Shown in pieces: positions 32,165 to 41,548 of a DNA stretch of 43,780 nt; positions within the stretch are counted from its first letter, which is position 1; each line of letters opens with the position of its first letter. A program made the position numbers and the translations under genes. Source of the stretch: an uncultured Anaerolineaceae bacterium (GTDB taxonomy: Bacteria; Chloroflexota; Anaerolineae; Anaerolineales; Anaerolineaceae); contig CALIHP010000045.1 of assembly GCA_938020565.1 (NCBI GenBank), positions 1 through 43,780 of the forward strand. The letters run 5' to 3'. The notes beneath the pieces were generated by a model. That model worked only from the letters and a program-made list of their open reading frames with translations, was not told the DNA's origin and made no database searches.

Positions 32165-33010
32165 TTAGATTCGGTACGCGGTCAGGAGCTTCAGTTTCTC
32201 AATCGCTACCTTTTCAACGGCCGCCCGTGCGGCGCGCATCACTTCAATCACATCACATTTCGGCCCCTTCTCGGTCATTACGTCATACATTGCTTTATTA
32301 TAGGCGATAAAGAAATCCGTTCCAACGTTCAGCTTCGCGATTCCGAGCTTGACCATGCGTTTTACGTCTTCATCAGGTGTCCCGGAACCCCCGTGAACGA
32401 CAATTGGACAGCCTGTATTTTTAACGAGTTCTTCAACAAGCGGGAAGTTTATTTCCGGCTTGAATTTATAAAGCCCATGCGCGGTTCCGACCGATACCGC
32501 CAGACAATCAACTCCCGTTTCTTCAACAAAACGGCGGGCAATTTTCGGATCCGTATTTCCGGTCGCGATTTCCGCAGCCGTGCAGTCTCCCGTCATAATC
32601 GTCCCTAATTCGGCTTCAACGGAAACGCCATTTTGATGCGCGAATTCGACGACTTTTTTTGTTTCGAAGATATTCCGATCAATATCCTGGCTGGAAAGAT
32701 CGATCATGACGCCTGAATAACCAGCTTCAATGCAGTGTTTTGCCTGTTCGAAGGATTGTCCGTGATCGAGCCCTAAAGCAAGACGTACTTTTGAATTCTT
32801 TGCAGCGACGTTTGCGATTGCCGCCATGTAATCAGCGCCTGCGTACTTGAAATGTTCATGATACGTTTGGACGATCAGCGGACAGTCCATTTTATTTGCG
32901 GCGCTGACGACTGCCTGAAGGGATTCCAGATTAAAGGAATTGAACGCTCCAATTGTGATTTTATGCTGAATCGCGTAGGCAAGAAGGTCTTTATAAGGTG
33001 TGAGTTTCAT
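32165..33010 (-). CDS. Class II ketose-phosphate aldolase (GatY/KbaY/Fba family)
   Basis: 281 residues. Counting from the second ATG, D82-H83 in 'GLDHGQ' coincide with the catalytic Asp and zinc His positions of GatY-type enzymes. The other zinc ligands are the His in 'GTAHGLYK' and in 'VHGGSG'; the activating Glu is in 'VEAELGTI'. The phosphate loop 'GIAKLNVGTDF' is present. It cleaves a ketose phosphate to dihydroxyacetone phosphate and an aldehyde. ATG 33010 is chosen since AGGAG lies five bases upstream; the ATG at 33013 would leave only two. The kinase follows after 22 bp. Confidence 0.88.
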   Translation of the reverse strand: MKLTPYKDLLAYAIQHKITIGAFNSFNLESLQAVVSAANKMDCPLIVQTYHEHFKYAGADYMAAIANVAAKNSKVRLALGLDHGQSFEQAKHCIEAGYSGVMIDLSSQDIDRNIFETKKVVEFAHQNGVSVEAELGTIMTGDCTAAEIATGNTDPKIARRFVEETGVDCLAVSVGTAHGLYKFKPEINFPLVEELVKNTGCPIVVHGGSGTPDEDVKRMVKLGIAKLNVGTDFFIAYNKAMYDVMTEKGPKCDVIEVMRAARAAVEKVAIEKLKLLTAYRI

Positions 33011-33055
33011 CATTTCTCCTATGGATAATTTTTTTTAAATGGCGCAATAACAAGC

Positions 33056-34045
33056 TTACGCCAAAATTTTAACCTCATTTTCTTTTTGTTTCCGGTAGCA
33101 GTCCAAGTAGACCGCGCCAAGAATAATTCCACCTTTAACAATATTTTGAACGTACCACGGAACTAAGAGCATCGTCATGGCATTGGCGACAACGCCTAAT
33201 AAGACAGCGCCCAATAGCGTACTCTCCATTCTGCCTTCACCGCCTAAATAGCTGATTCCCCCAAGGTAACAGGCGGCGACACCGTCGAATTCCATGGATA
33301 CACCGGTTGCGGGTGAGCCTTGTCCAATCCTGGAGCAGATAATAACTCCGACGATTCCAGAAAGGATTCCGGAAATCAGGTATACCCACCATATCGTTTG
33401 TTTGATATTGATTCCTGAAAACCGTGCGGCTTCCATATTCCCACCATAGGCGTAAACGTTTCTTCCGAATCGCGTTTTTGCCAACAGGATGTACATGACG
33501 ATGAAAATCAGGATGAGGTATACGACTGGCAACGGGATCAGATCGAATAGATAGCCGTTCCCGTATTCGCCGAATTCTGATTTTGTGTAAATCATGTTTC
33601 CCTTCGTGACTACATAACAAAAACCACGCGCGATTAATTGCGAGGCGAGCGTTACGACGAATGGCGGAAGGGAAGTTCTTGATAGGAAAAATCCGTTAAA
33701 CGCACCGGTTATGCAGCCTATCGCTATGCCTCCAAAAATTCCAACGCCGGCTGGAAGTCCTAACGAATCGGGCCCGATAAGCCAGGCACAGAAACAAGCG
33801 GACAAACCGATAATGGAGCCTTGCGAGAGATCAATTCCCATTATGATGATCGCCAGCGTCATTCCGAACGCGATGATTCCTGTTGTCGCGATCGAGCGAA
33901 GAATATTAAGGATATTTTTTGTTGAGAGAAAATTGGGTTGTATGATGGTAACGATGATCATGATGATGATCAAGCCGATCAGAATCGCTTTATTGTCGTT
34001 AAAGGAACCGGTTTTCTTTTGTGGATTCAAAAATCTTCTAAGCAT
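33056..34045 (-). CDS. Sugar ABC transporter permease (RbsC-like)
   Basis: 329 residues, BPD_transp_2 family with about eight to ten membrane segments. The family region 'IIAFGMTLAIIIMGIDLSQGSI' and the cytoplasmic loop 'RFGRNVYAYGGNMEAARFSGINI' match RbsC/XylH. ATG 34045 is set by GGAGG eight bases upstream. It overlaps the end of the ATPase gene by 8 bp, so the two are translationally coupled. A single permease probably homodimerises. Confidence 0.9.
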   Translation of the reverse strand: MLRRFLNPQKKTGSFNDNKAILIGLIIIMIIVTIIQPNFLSTKNILNILRSIATTGIIAFGMTLAIIIMGIDLSQGSIIGLSACFCAWLIGPDSLGLPAGVGIFGGIAIGCITGAFNGFFLSRTSLPPFVVTLASQLIARGFCYVVTKGNMIYTKSEFGEYGNGYLFDLIPLPVVYLILIFIVMYILLAKTRFGRNVYAYGGNMEAARFSGINIKQTIWWVYLISGILSGIVGVIICSRIGQGSPATGVSMEFDGVAACYLGGISYLGGEGRMESTLLGAVLLGVVANAMTMLLVPWYVQNIVKGGIILGAVYLDCYRKQKENEVKILA

Positions 34046-35552
34046 TTCCAATTCCTCCGATTGCCAGTTTCATGATATTTTGATCCGTTATATTTTCTTT
34101 TTCGAGCGACCCGACCAATCTTCCGCCCCGCATGATATTTACACGGTCGGACAGGTTTAAGATTTCGCCCATCTCCGACGATATAAAAATGATACTGACG
34201 CCATTATTCGCAATATCGAACATTAAGTTGTAAATTTCATGTTTAGCTCCGATATCGATTCCTCGCGTCGGCTCGTCCAGGATCAAGATTTTCGGATCTG
34301 TGACCATCCATTTTGCCAGAACGACTTTCTGCTGATTTCCGCCGGAGAGTAACCGCGTTTTTTCCTGAATTGACGGTGTTTTAACTCGAAGCCGGGCGCA
34401 AATATCGGATACAATTTGGTCATTTATTGTCTTCCTGAATCGAATTCCATTAATAATTTTCTTCAGGATGGTGATTGTGATATTGAACTCAACCGATTGT
34501 TTAAGAATTAGTCCTTCTTTTTTTCTGTCCTCGGGGGCTAATACGATTCCGTATCGAATAGCGTCTACGGGCGAATTCAACTGAATTGTCTCATTATTGA
34601 GTCGAACCGCTTCTTTCTTGTTTCTGTCAATTCCGAGAAGCGCCCGGATCGTTTCGGATCTTCCGGAACCAACAAGGCCGTAGAATCCTAAGATTTCACC
34701 TTTGCGGAGGTCAAAGCTGACGGAATGGACCGAAGCGGCGTTGATATTTTTCGCTTGAAAGATGATATCGCCGGGTTTAGTTTTTCGTTTTGGGTAGATT
34801 TCGGTTATTTCACGTCCTACCATCATAGTAATTAATTCATTGTATGGAAGATCGTTGGTTTTCTTCGTCCCGATGAATTCGCCATCACGGAAAACAGTAA
34901 TCCGATCGCAGATTCGATAAATTTCTTCTAATTTATGTGAAACGAAAAGAATAGATACGCCCTTTTCTTTTAGATTTCGCATGATTTTCAAAAGAAGCTC
35001 GGTTTCTTTACTCGCAAGAGAAGCCGTTGGCTCGTCCATGATCAATAACTTTGCGTTTAAAGCGAGCGCTCTGCAGATTTCAACCATTTGCTGCTGTCCG
35101 ACGCTCAGGGTCCGGACGCGTTTATCTGGCTGAACATAATTCAGGTCAAACCGTTTTAATAAGTCGGATGCTTTATTGACCATTTCTTTTTCGTCGATCA
35201 GAAAGCTGTTTTTTCTTAAAGGGAATCTCCCCAGGAAAATATTTTCGGCGACCGTCATATGGGGGACGATCGAAAGTTCCTGATGTATAACCGCGATTCC
35301 CAGAGCTTTCGCTTCTTCGAAGCTTTCCAGTTTCGTTTTCTTTCCCTCAAAAGAAACTTCACCTTCATCCCGCTGATAAATTCCTGTCAGGCATTTAATT
35401 AAGGTTGATTTTCCAGCTCCGTTTTCGCCCACTAAAGCGTGAATTTCACCTTTTCGAATTTCCAATTTCACTTTATTTAAAGCACGGACACCGGGAAAAC
35501 TTTTCGATAGATTTTTGACCGTCAGGATTTTTTCTTCAGAGTTGAATTCCAT
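34038..35552 (-). CDS. Sugar ABC transporter ATPase (RbsA-like, tandem domains)
   Basis: 504 residues. Domain 1 has Walker A GENGAGKSTL, signature LSVGQQQ and Walker B LLIMDEPTASL. Domain 2 has the degenerate Walker A GLVGSGRSE, signature LSGGNQQK and ILILDEPTRGID. The start is taken at ATG 35552 (MEFNSEEK), because upstream in-frame codons are unlike the family and translate the intercistronic hairpin. GGGGA lies upstream. It belongs with the binding protein and permease on either side. Confidence 0.9.
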   Translation of the reverse strand: MEFNSEEKILTVKNLSKSFPGVRALNKVKLEIRKGEIHALVGENGAGKSTLIKCLTGIYQRDEGEVSFEGKKTKLESFEEAKALGIAVIHQELSIVPHMTVAENIFLGRFPLRKNSFLIDEKEMVNKASDLLKRFDLNYVQPDKRVRTLSVGQQQMVEICRALALNAKLLIMDEPTASLASKETELLLKIMRNLKEKGVSILFVSHKLEEIYRICDRITVFRDGEFIGTKKTNDLPYNELITMMVGREITEIYPKRKTKPGDIIFQAKNINAASVHSVSFDLRKGEILGFYGLVGSGRSETIRALLGIDRNKKEAVRLNNETIQLNSPVDAIRYGIVLAPEDRKKEGLILKQSVEFNITITILKKIINGIRFRKTINDQIVSDICARLRVKTPSIQEKTRLLSGGNQQKVVLAKWMVTDPKILILDEPTRGIDIGAKHEIYNLMFDIANNGVSIIFISSEMGEILNLSDRVNIMRGGRLVGSLEKENITDQNIMKLAIGGIGNA

Positions 35553-35594
35553 ATTTCGTATCCCCGCCTCACTCGCAATATTGGAATCGAAGTG

Positions 35595-35639
35595 AATTTG
35601 CCTGCGGATCAAAGAAAGCAGATGGTCCGCAGGCAAATT
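35595..35639 (-). promoter_or_regulatory. Intercistronic hairpin after the binding-protein gene
   Basis: AATTTGCCTGCGGA (35595-35608) is perfectly inverted as TCCGCAGGCAAATT (35626-35639), a 14-bp stem with a 17-nt loop. There is no T run. It lies between the binding-protein stop and the ATPase start and probably protects the upstream mRNA from 3' decay. Confidence 0.7.
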
Positions 35640-35660
35640 ATCAAGGCCTATAAGAAAAAT

Positions 35661-36611
35661 CTAAAAAGGTTCATACTCTCCAGCTTCAAGCACTTCATTT
35701 GTAATTTTTAAGCAGGGAAGTTCAATATAGTCTTCAATCGTCTCTCCATCTAAGAACGCTAATGCGTTGACGACGGAGTCGTACCCCATTTTTACGGTTT
35801 GCTGCGCTGACGTGCTGTAAACCCAGCCGTCTTCGATCAGCTCGCATCCCTTTGCATTCCCGTCCACGGATACGATAACGATTTCTCCTTTTTTGACCCC
35901 GTTTGCTTTCAGTGCTGAAACGGCTGCGTCAGCGAAAACGTCTCCGGTCGTGAAAATCCCTTTCAGATCAGGGATCGCAAGAATTGCATTTTCAACTTGC
36001 GTCATGGCTTCTTCGACGGTTCCGGTATTTAAAACGAGATCCTGCGCAACTTTAATTTTGGTGTCGTCGATGATCGAATGCATCCCAGCTGCACGCTGAT
36101 TGATGGCTTCGCTTCCAGTTGTCATAAGCGTGACGATTTTTCCGCCGTCGGGAAGCTCTTCGGTCAGGCCTTCTCCGGCGATCACGCCCGCGCTGAAGTT
36201 ATCCGAAACGATTGTCGACGTTACGTTTTTCAGGTCATTTAGCGGCGTATCAACCAGGAAAACGGGAATCCCGGCATCTTTCGCTTCTGCAACGCCGGAA
36301 ATTAATCCACTCGATCCCCAGGGAATTGCGATGATTGCTTTTACATTTTGCTGAATCATATCTGCCATCTGGTCGAGCTGTTTCGTGGAATCGTTGTCGC
36401 ATTCCGCAATAATATATGTTGCGGTTGGATCTAATTCTTCGATTGCCTTTGTTACTCCGCTGATACAGGATGCGTAATAAGTATTCCTCGATATATTCGG
36501 AACTAAAATTCCCCAGACCCCGCCTTTGGCGTTTGAATCATCTGCGGATGCGCTTCCAAAAATACATGCGCAAAAAACGATTATGAGTACGGCCGGTATT
36601 ATTTTCTTCAT
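35661..36611 (-). CDS. Sugar-binding protein of an RbsB-like importer
   Basis: 316 residues. Signal peptide MKKIIPAVLIIVFCACIFGS with cleavage likely at ASA/DD; the internal Cys are not in a good lipobox, so probably soluble. Periplasmic-binding-protein type 1 fold: 'GVWGILVPNISRNTYYASCISGV' at the start, 'KAIIAIPWGSSGL', 'GIPVFLVDTPLN' and 'GIFTTGDVFADAAVSAL'. Mature length and motifs match the ribose/xylose/autoinducer-2 group. First gene of the minus-strand operon. GGAG lies about nine bases before ATG 36611. Its promoter must lie in 36612-36856, shared with the divergent LysR gene, but no clean one is visible. Confidence 0.88.
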   Translation of the reverse strand: MKKIIPAVLIIVFCACIFGSASADDSNAKGGVWGILVPNISRNTYYASCISGVTKAIEELDPTATYIIAECDNDSTKQLDQMADMIQQNVKAIIAIPWGSSGLISGVAEAKDAGIPVFLVDTPLNDLKNVTSTIVSDNFSAGVIAGEGLTEELPDGGKIVTLMTTGSEAINQRAAGMHSIIDDTKIKVAQDLVLNTGTVEEAMTQVENAILAIPDLKGIFTTGDVFADAAVSALKANGVKKGEIVIVSVDGNAKGCELIEDGWVYSTSAQQTVKMGYDSVVNALAFLDGETIEDYIELPCLKITNEVLEAGEYEPF

Positions 36612-36856
36612 TTCTCTTTCTCCTTTTGTTACTAAAACACAGAATTGTGCTTTATCGATGGAGTGGTTGGGGTTGAAAAACAGGTATGATAATAATTGCC
36701 GATGATATTGGCGGAGTACGGATACGATGGATTTTTACCAGCGGGCTGCGTCAAGACAATTTATTTAAAAATCAGTATATGACGGCCGATCTGTATTGTA
36801 AAATAGCAATTTAGAATCGTTGTCATAATTTCAGGTTATGGCAGACAGGATATATA

Positions 36857-37738
36857 ATGATTTTATTTCAATACTATAACTATTTTTATCAAACGGCGTT
36901 AATTGGAAATATAACGAAGGCCGCGAGAGCGTTATATATTTCACAGCCTGCGTTGAGCAAGGCCATTTCACAGTTAGAGACCCGGATGGGCTGTAAATTA
37001 TTTGAGCGCACGAATAAGGGCGTTTCGCTGACGATTGAAGGGGAACTGCTCTTTATTGGTATAAAAGAGATTTTTTCTATTCTTAGCGAGACGCAGAATA
37101 AAATCGCGGACGTAAAACAGCAAAAGGTTTCGGAGCTTCGGATTGGCGTTGGGCGGGACGTCTTTGAATCTTACCTGCTTCCACGGCTGAAAACGTATTA
37201 TCAAGACGCGCCATTCACCCGATTTCGGATTGAAATGCTATCGTCAGAGCTGATCGCCAGCGAATTGATTGAGAACCGGTTGGATATTGGAATTATGACC
37301 CAGCAAGTTGTGCATGAGTTCATTGTTTCGAAAAAGCTGTTCTCCATTTCGGAATGTTTCATTGCCGGAGAAAAATATCGCTATCTGGTTGAGGCTGGGT
37401 CGCATTCGATTTATGAATTGATAAATTATTATCCGCTGTTGACGCTCCCTCGAAGCAGTCTGACGCGAAAACGGATGGATTCGTTTTTAGCTGAGTATGG
37501 TTTGGTTGCCGCGCCGATTCATGAGATCCAGGATACGAAACTGATAATGCAAATGGTTGAAGCGAATTTTGGGATTGGCCTGGTAACGGAAAATTTTATA
37601 CAGGATGACCTTGAATCAGGAAAGGTCTACAAAATTCCGGTCATTGAAAAATTTCCTGTCCGGGACGTAACGCTTGCCTGGAGCCGAAAGATTCCGCTGT
37701 CGGATCATGTTAAAGACTTTTTGGGGTATGTGCGCTAA
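36857..37738 (+). CDS. LysR-family transcriptional regulator
   Basis: 293 residues, standard length. The N-terminal HTH (about 1-60) has 'ALIGNITKAARALYISQPALSKAISQLE'-type sequence, and the C-terminal periplasmic-binding-like effector domain runs from about 90. It is divergent from the sugar operon, the classic arrangement for a LysR gene and its target. An ATTG-N8-CAAT element at 36795-36810 in the shared gap could be its site (T-N11-A type), weakly supported. AGGA lies about seven bases upstream of ATG 36857. The 3' end overlaps the recombinase pseudogene by 29 bp. Confidence 0.88.
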   Translation: MILFQYYNYFYQTALIGNITKAARALYISQPALSKAISQLETRMGCKLFERTNKGVSLTIEGELLFIGIKEIFSILSETQNKIADVKQQKVSELRIGVGRDVFESYLLPRLKTYYQDAPFTRFRIEMLSSELIASELIENRLDIGIMTQQVVHEFIVSKKLFSISECFIAGEKYRYLVEAGSHSIYELINYYPLLTLPRSSLTRKRMDSFLAEYGLVAAPIHEIQDTKLIMQMVEANFGIGLVTENFIQDDLESGKVYKIPVIEKFPVRDVTLAWSRKIPLSDHVKDFLGYVR

Positions 37739-39173
37739 ATGAAATCTGCTTTCCGTTTTTTACGTTGTAGTAAATTACGATTTTATCTTCGAACAGGAAG
37801 ATCGCATTTATAAAGGTGTCGATGAGTCGCTGCTGAAATTCGGGATCGAGGAGATCGCCAACGCAGAAATTTTTTGTCCATATGATTACGTCCTCTTCAT
37901 TGAGCTGCGTCCGGGCGGAAAGTTCGGCGCGAGCAAGTTCGGTTTCGGCGGTTTCTTTTTTTTGAGCAGTCTGGTTTTCAATCCGCTGAAACAATCGTTG
38001 ACGCGTCGCGGGTGGCGCGGTCGGGAGCATATCCAGATAGGATATGATTTCGGATTCCAGCGCGTCAATTTTCTTCCGGATTCGAAAGATATCCTTCGTT
38101 TTATCGTCGCTGCGCAGGCTGCGAATCACGCTGCGGGCGATATAGTCAAGGCGTTCGGGATTCAGGACGTATTCGGTCGTCTGTTCAGCGACGTACCATT
38201 CCAGAAAATCTTTTCGCTCGTTTTTCTTCCGGCACGTGCGGCGCTTTTTCTTTTGGGCGCAGGCGTAGTAATGATAGACAGCTCCGAGCTTCCCGCGGCC
38301 GGATTCACCAACCAGCGCGGACCCGCAGTAACCGCAGAAGATTTTTCCGCGAAGTCGATAGGGTTCTTCGGCTTTTCCAGTCGCCGGCGCGCGTTTATTT
38401 CCGGAAATACGCGCTTGAACGCGTTCAAAGGTTTCGGGATCGATCAGCGGCTCGTAAGCGTCGGTAAGCCGGTTTTCACCATGGATGAACTCGCCGATAT
38501 ATTTTCGGTTTTTCAAAATTTTATTTACTGTGCTGTACGTTAACGGGCGACCCTGGTTTCCACGAACGCCGTTCGCGTTCAGTTCGTCAATAATCCGACG
38601 TGTCGAAACACCGGAAGCAAAGCGCTCAAAGGCGCGGCGGATCAGAGGCGCGATCTCCGGATCGAGTTGAATTTTCTGGCCGACGACCTGATAACCGATC
38701 GGCACGTATCCGCCGGGAAAATTTCCTTTCAGGCAGGTTTCGCGCAGGCCGCGCTTGACTTTTTTCGACAAATCGCGGGAATAGAATTCCGCCATAGATT
38801 CGAGGATCGATTCAAGGATGATCGATTCGTCGCCATGGCCGACGTTTTTCATTACGGAAAGGACGCGGACGCCGTTTTTCTTAAGCTCGCGTTTATAGAT
38901 CGCCGAATCGTAGCGATCACGGCTGAACCGGTCGAGCTTCCAGACGAGGATAAAATCGAAATCGCGTTTTTTCGAATCTTCGATCATCCGCTGGAAATCG
39001 GGCCGGTCGTCGGTCAGGCCCGAAATCGCACGATCGATATATTCGGCAACGACGGTAAAGTCATTCCGTTCCGCGTAGGAATAGCAGTCGCGAATCTGCC
39101 CTTCGATAGATTGTTCGGTTTAAGAATAGGATGAGTAACAGGCATAGATGACGGCGTTCGTTGCATTGCTCAA
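37710..39173 (-). pseudogene. Large serine recombinase, decayed
   Basis: The frame from 39119 to 37710 encodes most of a large serine recombinase: part of the resolvase domain ('RAISGLTDDRPDF', 'KLDRFSRDRYDSAIY'), the Recombinase domain ('TYSTVNKILKNRKYIGEFIHGE'), a zinc-ribbon ('IFCGYCGSALVGE...CRKKNERK') and a coiled coil. The N terminus is cut off by TAA 39120-39122, but in the same frame upstream lies NAVIYACYSSYS, clearly the family's YxRxS start. So a Q codon became stop, and the catalytic Arg is Cys. The surviving ORF from ATG 38987 lacks the catalytic Ser altogether. It is therefore inactive as an integrase. Confidence 0.85.
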
Positions 39174-39453
39174 TTCGGAAAGACAGGTAAATTTGGTACG
39201 GGAATTTTCATCCTACTCTCAGCGTTCGCCTTTCTCGTTCTATTCTTTTCGAACAACGCCTTCGGGCTTTTTTTCTTTTTGGCACGGCTATAATTAGGTT
39301 AAGTCTTGGGGCAGATTACGGCTTTTTAGGCACAAGGCGACGCACAGCGCCCCGTCTTTCCCATCATCAAATTTACCTTTTCCAACAAAGCAATCAACGT
39401 ATCGCATTGATTTTTTCGCCTTAAGAATTTTTTGAAAGTATGGAAAAAGAATA
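39174..39453. other. Gap between recombinase relic and IS left end
   Basis: No gene is supported. A TATAAT lies at 39289-39294 without a clear -35, and a T-rich stretch follows a short GCC/GGC stem near 39257-39276. Confidence 0.4.
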
Positions 39454-39484
39454 GACGAGAGTATGAAAGTTTTTCTGTAAAAAG
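39454..39484 (+). repeat. IS256-family left terminal inverted repeat
   Basis: It starts GACGAGAGTATGAAAG and ends CTGTAAAAAG. It matches 24 of 31 bases with the reverse complement of 40937-40967. Confidence 0.7.
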
Positions 39485-39508
39485 CAGATGAAGGGTTCCG
39501 AAAGGGTC

Positions 39509-39535
39509 TCCTGTGATATACACTAAATCACAGGA
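39509..39535 (+). promoter_or_regulatory. Hairpin covering the transposase ribosome site
   Basis: TCCTGTGAT (39509-39517) pairs perfectly with ATCACAGGA (39527-39535). The AGGAGG ribosome site (39532-39537) begins inside the right arm, so the folded mRNA hides it. Such structures limit transposase translation from read-through transcripts. Confidence 0.65.
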
Positions 39536-39546
39536 GGTCTTTTATT

Positions 39547-40790
39547 ATGGCAATAAGAAAAAAGAAACCCGATCACAAAGTCGTTATGACCGAAGGAAAA
39601 CGCCAGATCATTCAGCAGTTCCTTCAGGAATACGACATCGAAACTGCAGAAGATATTCAGGATGCGCTCAAAGATCTACTCGGTGGCACCATCAAGGAGA
39701 TGATGGAGGCTGAGATGGATGACCATCTCGGCTATGAAAAATCCAAGCGTTCGGATTCTGACGATTACCGCAACGGCTACAAGGAAAAGACCGTCAACTC
39801 GAGCTATGGCTCTATGCGGATTGACGTCCCGCAGGATCGGAAATCCACATTTGAGGCCCAGGTCGTCAAAAAACGGCAGAAGGATATCTCAGACATCGAT
39901 CAGAAGATCATCTCTATGTATGCCAAGGGGATGACGACCCGTCAGATCTCCGATACGTTGATGGATATCTACGGTTTTGAAGCTTCCGAAGGCTTTATAT
40001 CTGATGTGACAGACAAGATCCTGCCACAGATCGAAGAATGGCAGAACCGGCCTCTAGACGACGTCTATCCCGTTCTTTTCATTGATGCGATCCACTATTC
40101 CGTGCGAGATAACGGAATCATCCGGAAACTTGCTGCATACGTCATTTTAGGCATCAGCTGCGAGGGGAAGAAAGAGGTTTTGACCATCGAAGTCGGTGAA
40201 AACGAAAGTTCCAAGTACTGGCTGTCAATATTAAATGGTCTCAAGAACCGCGGGGTAAAAGACATCCTGATCATCTGTGCAGACGGGCTGACCGGCATCC
40301 GAGAAGCTATCCAGACAGCCTTCCCTAAAGCAGAATACCAGCGCTGCATCGTCCATCAAGTACGCAATACACTCAAGTATGTGGCGGATAAAGACCGAAA
40401 AGCTTTTGCCAAAGATCTGAAGACGGTCTACAATGCCCCAAATGAGGAACAGGGACGCGCTAACCGGGATCACGTGACGGAGAAGTGGTCAGAGAAATAC
40501 CCGAACGCCATGAAACGCTGGGAACGGGACTGGGACGTCATTACACCCATCTTTAAGTTCTCTGCCGACGCCGGACAGTCATCTACACGGCCAACGCGAT
40601 TGAGAGTCTCAATGCTACCTACCGTAAGCTGAACCGTCAGCGGAGTGTTTTCCCAAGTGCTCAGGCATTGCTGAAGGCCTTGTATCTGGCCACATTTGAA
40701 GCCACAAAGAAATGGAGCATGCCGATCCGAAACTGGGGTCAGGTCTATGGCGAGCTGGCAATTATGTACGAGGATCGGCTGCCGGACTAA
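39547..40790 (+). pseudogene. IS256-family transposase, frameshifted
   Basis: The first frame (39547-40632) covers about 340 good residues: the N-terminal 'GTIKEMMEAEMDDHLGYEK', D1 in 'VLFIDAIHYSVRD' and D2 in 'IICADGLTGI'. Near 40568 one base is missing: the frame reads 'FSADAGQSS' where the family has 'FS-DVRTVIYTTNAIES'. The correct sequence, including the catalytic Glu in TANAIESLNATYRKLNRQR, continues in the next frame to TAA 40788-40790. The first product therefore ends after 361 residues without its catalytic Glu. Whether this is a lesion or a programmed shift is open, but there is no slippery run at the site. Confidence 0.85.
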
Positions 40791-40936
40791 GATTCCCAAT
40801 AGCATCAAAAACGGGTAGGAGGACCCTGCCCGCTCTTGACATACCATCCGGTATGGATTATAAACTGACCAACTGCCGGACGACCGGAACCGCTGATCAT
40901 CTGGGATGTTTGGCAAAAATCATATCGCAGGAAATC

Positions 40937-40967
40937 CTATTTACAGAGATTCTTTCACACACTCATC
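40937..40967 (-). repeat. IS256-family right terminal inverted repeat
   Basis: In reverse complement it starts GATGAGTGTGTGAAAG and ends CTGTAAATAG. It is the partner of 39454-39484. Confidence 0.7.
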
Positions 40968-41279
40968 GAGTTACTTGAGATCTGGCTGGTTCAATATAAA
41001 TTCAAGAATTGGAACTCGCGCGAATCTCATAAGGATTCGGTTACGATCGAGATGAAAAAAGTCAGAGCTAAAGAAATCGCTCAGAAGCTTGACGATCATT
41101 CTCGCTGGAAGACACATGGTCGGCCGCTGAATCTAAAAACATTAGAAGAAATTGGGCTGAGAATAACCGACTATAGTGGAAATCAAGAGTTGAGAAAGAT
41201 GATTCGTGGTTTCCATTCGTTACTGACAGAGTTTTTAAATCAGAATGATATAAGAGCTTTTATTCTAACAGGAGATTGA
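40968..41279 (+). pseudogene. 3' fragment of a gene cut by the IS, possibly a Clp-fold serine protease
   Basis: An open frame runs from the IS right end to TGA 41277-41279: ELLEIWLVQYKFKNWN, then VRAKEIAQKLDDHSRWKTHG and RPLNLKTLEEIGLRITDYS. The 'EIA-KL...W-tHGRPL...LEE-GL' pattern resembles the C-terminal part of SDH-type Clp-fold serine proteases, which is a tentative match. No N-terminal half is found on the left side of the IS. An internal ATG at 41052 would give only 75 residues. The next small ORF starts one base after its stop. Confidence 0.45.
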
Positions 41280-41280
41280 A

Positions 41281-41475
41281 ATGAGTACAGTTCAGGAAAT
41301 AAACGAGATCATTCGCACACAGCGGATAAATCCTGGGACGGAAATCAAAAAAAATAAGCATAAAATCGAAATAAGGGAGAAGCGCGGTTATCAGCTTTTG
41401 ACGGCCGATCAGTACAATAGATCATTTATAAATTATAGTAAATATATGATAAAATACAACAAAGAAGATCATTAG
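41281..41475 (+). CDS. Small hypothetical protein, 64 residues
   Basis: I do not recognise it. It is rich in Lys, Ile, Asn and Tyr (IKKNKHKIEIREKRGYQLL), basic and without a membrane segment. AGGAG lies about ten bases upstream of ATG 41281, inside the preceding fragment, so it was once translationally coupled to that gene. A terminator follows at 41497. AT-rich composition links it to the acquired region. Confidence 0.5.
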   Translation: MSTVQEINEIIRTQRINPGTEIKKNKHKIEIREKRGYQLLTADQYNRSFINYSKYMIKYNKEDH

Positions 41476-41496
41476 CTCGTTCGTATTAGTAAGAAT

Positions 41497-41548
41497 ACGC
41501 CTGCCCTCGTTTCGGGTACTTCGCCCAATGAACAGGCGTTTTATTTTT
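41497..41548 (+). terminator. Terminator after the 64-residue ORF
   Basis: ACGCCTG (41497-41503) pairs with CAGGCGT (41533-41539), followed by TTTATTTTT. The loop contains a smaller GCCC/GGGT structure. Confidence 0.7.

Larger units (their letters stand above)
39454..40967 (+). mobile_element. IS256-family insertion sequence, about 1.5 kb
   Basis: The boundaries come from imperfect 31-bp terminal inverted repeats (24 of 31 matching) that begin GA and end TGTAAA-AG, as in IS256-type ends. It contains one transposase gene in two frames. No target-site duplication is visible (flanks AAAGAATA and GAGTTACT), so the element may have rearranged or the flanks may have changed. Confidence 0.75.
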
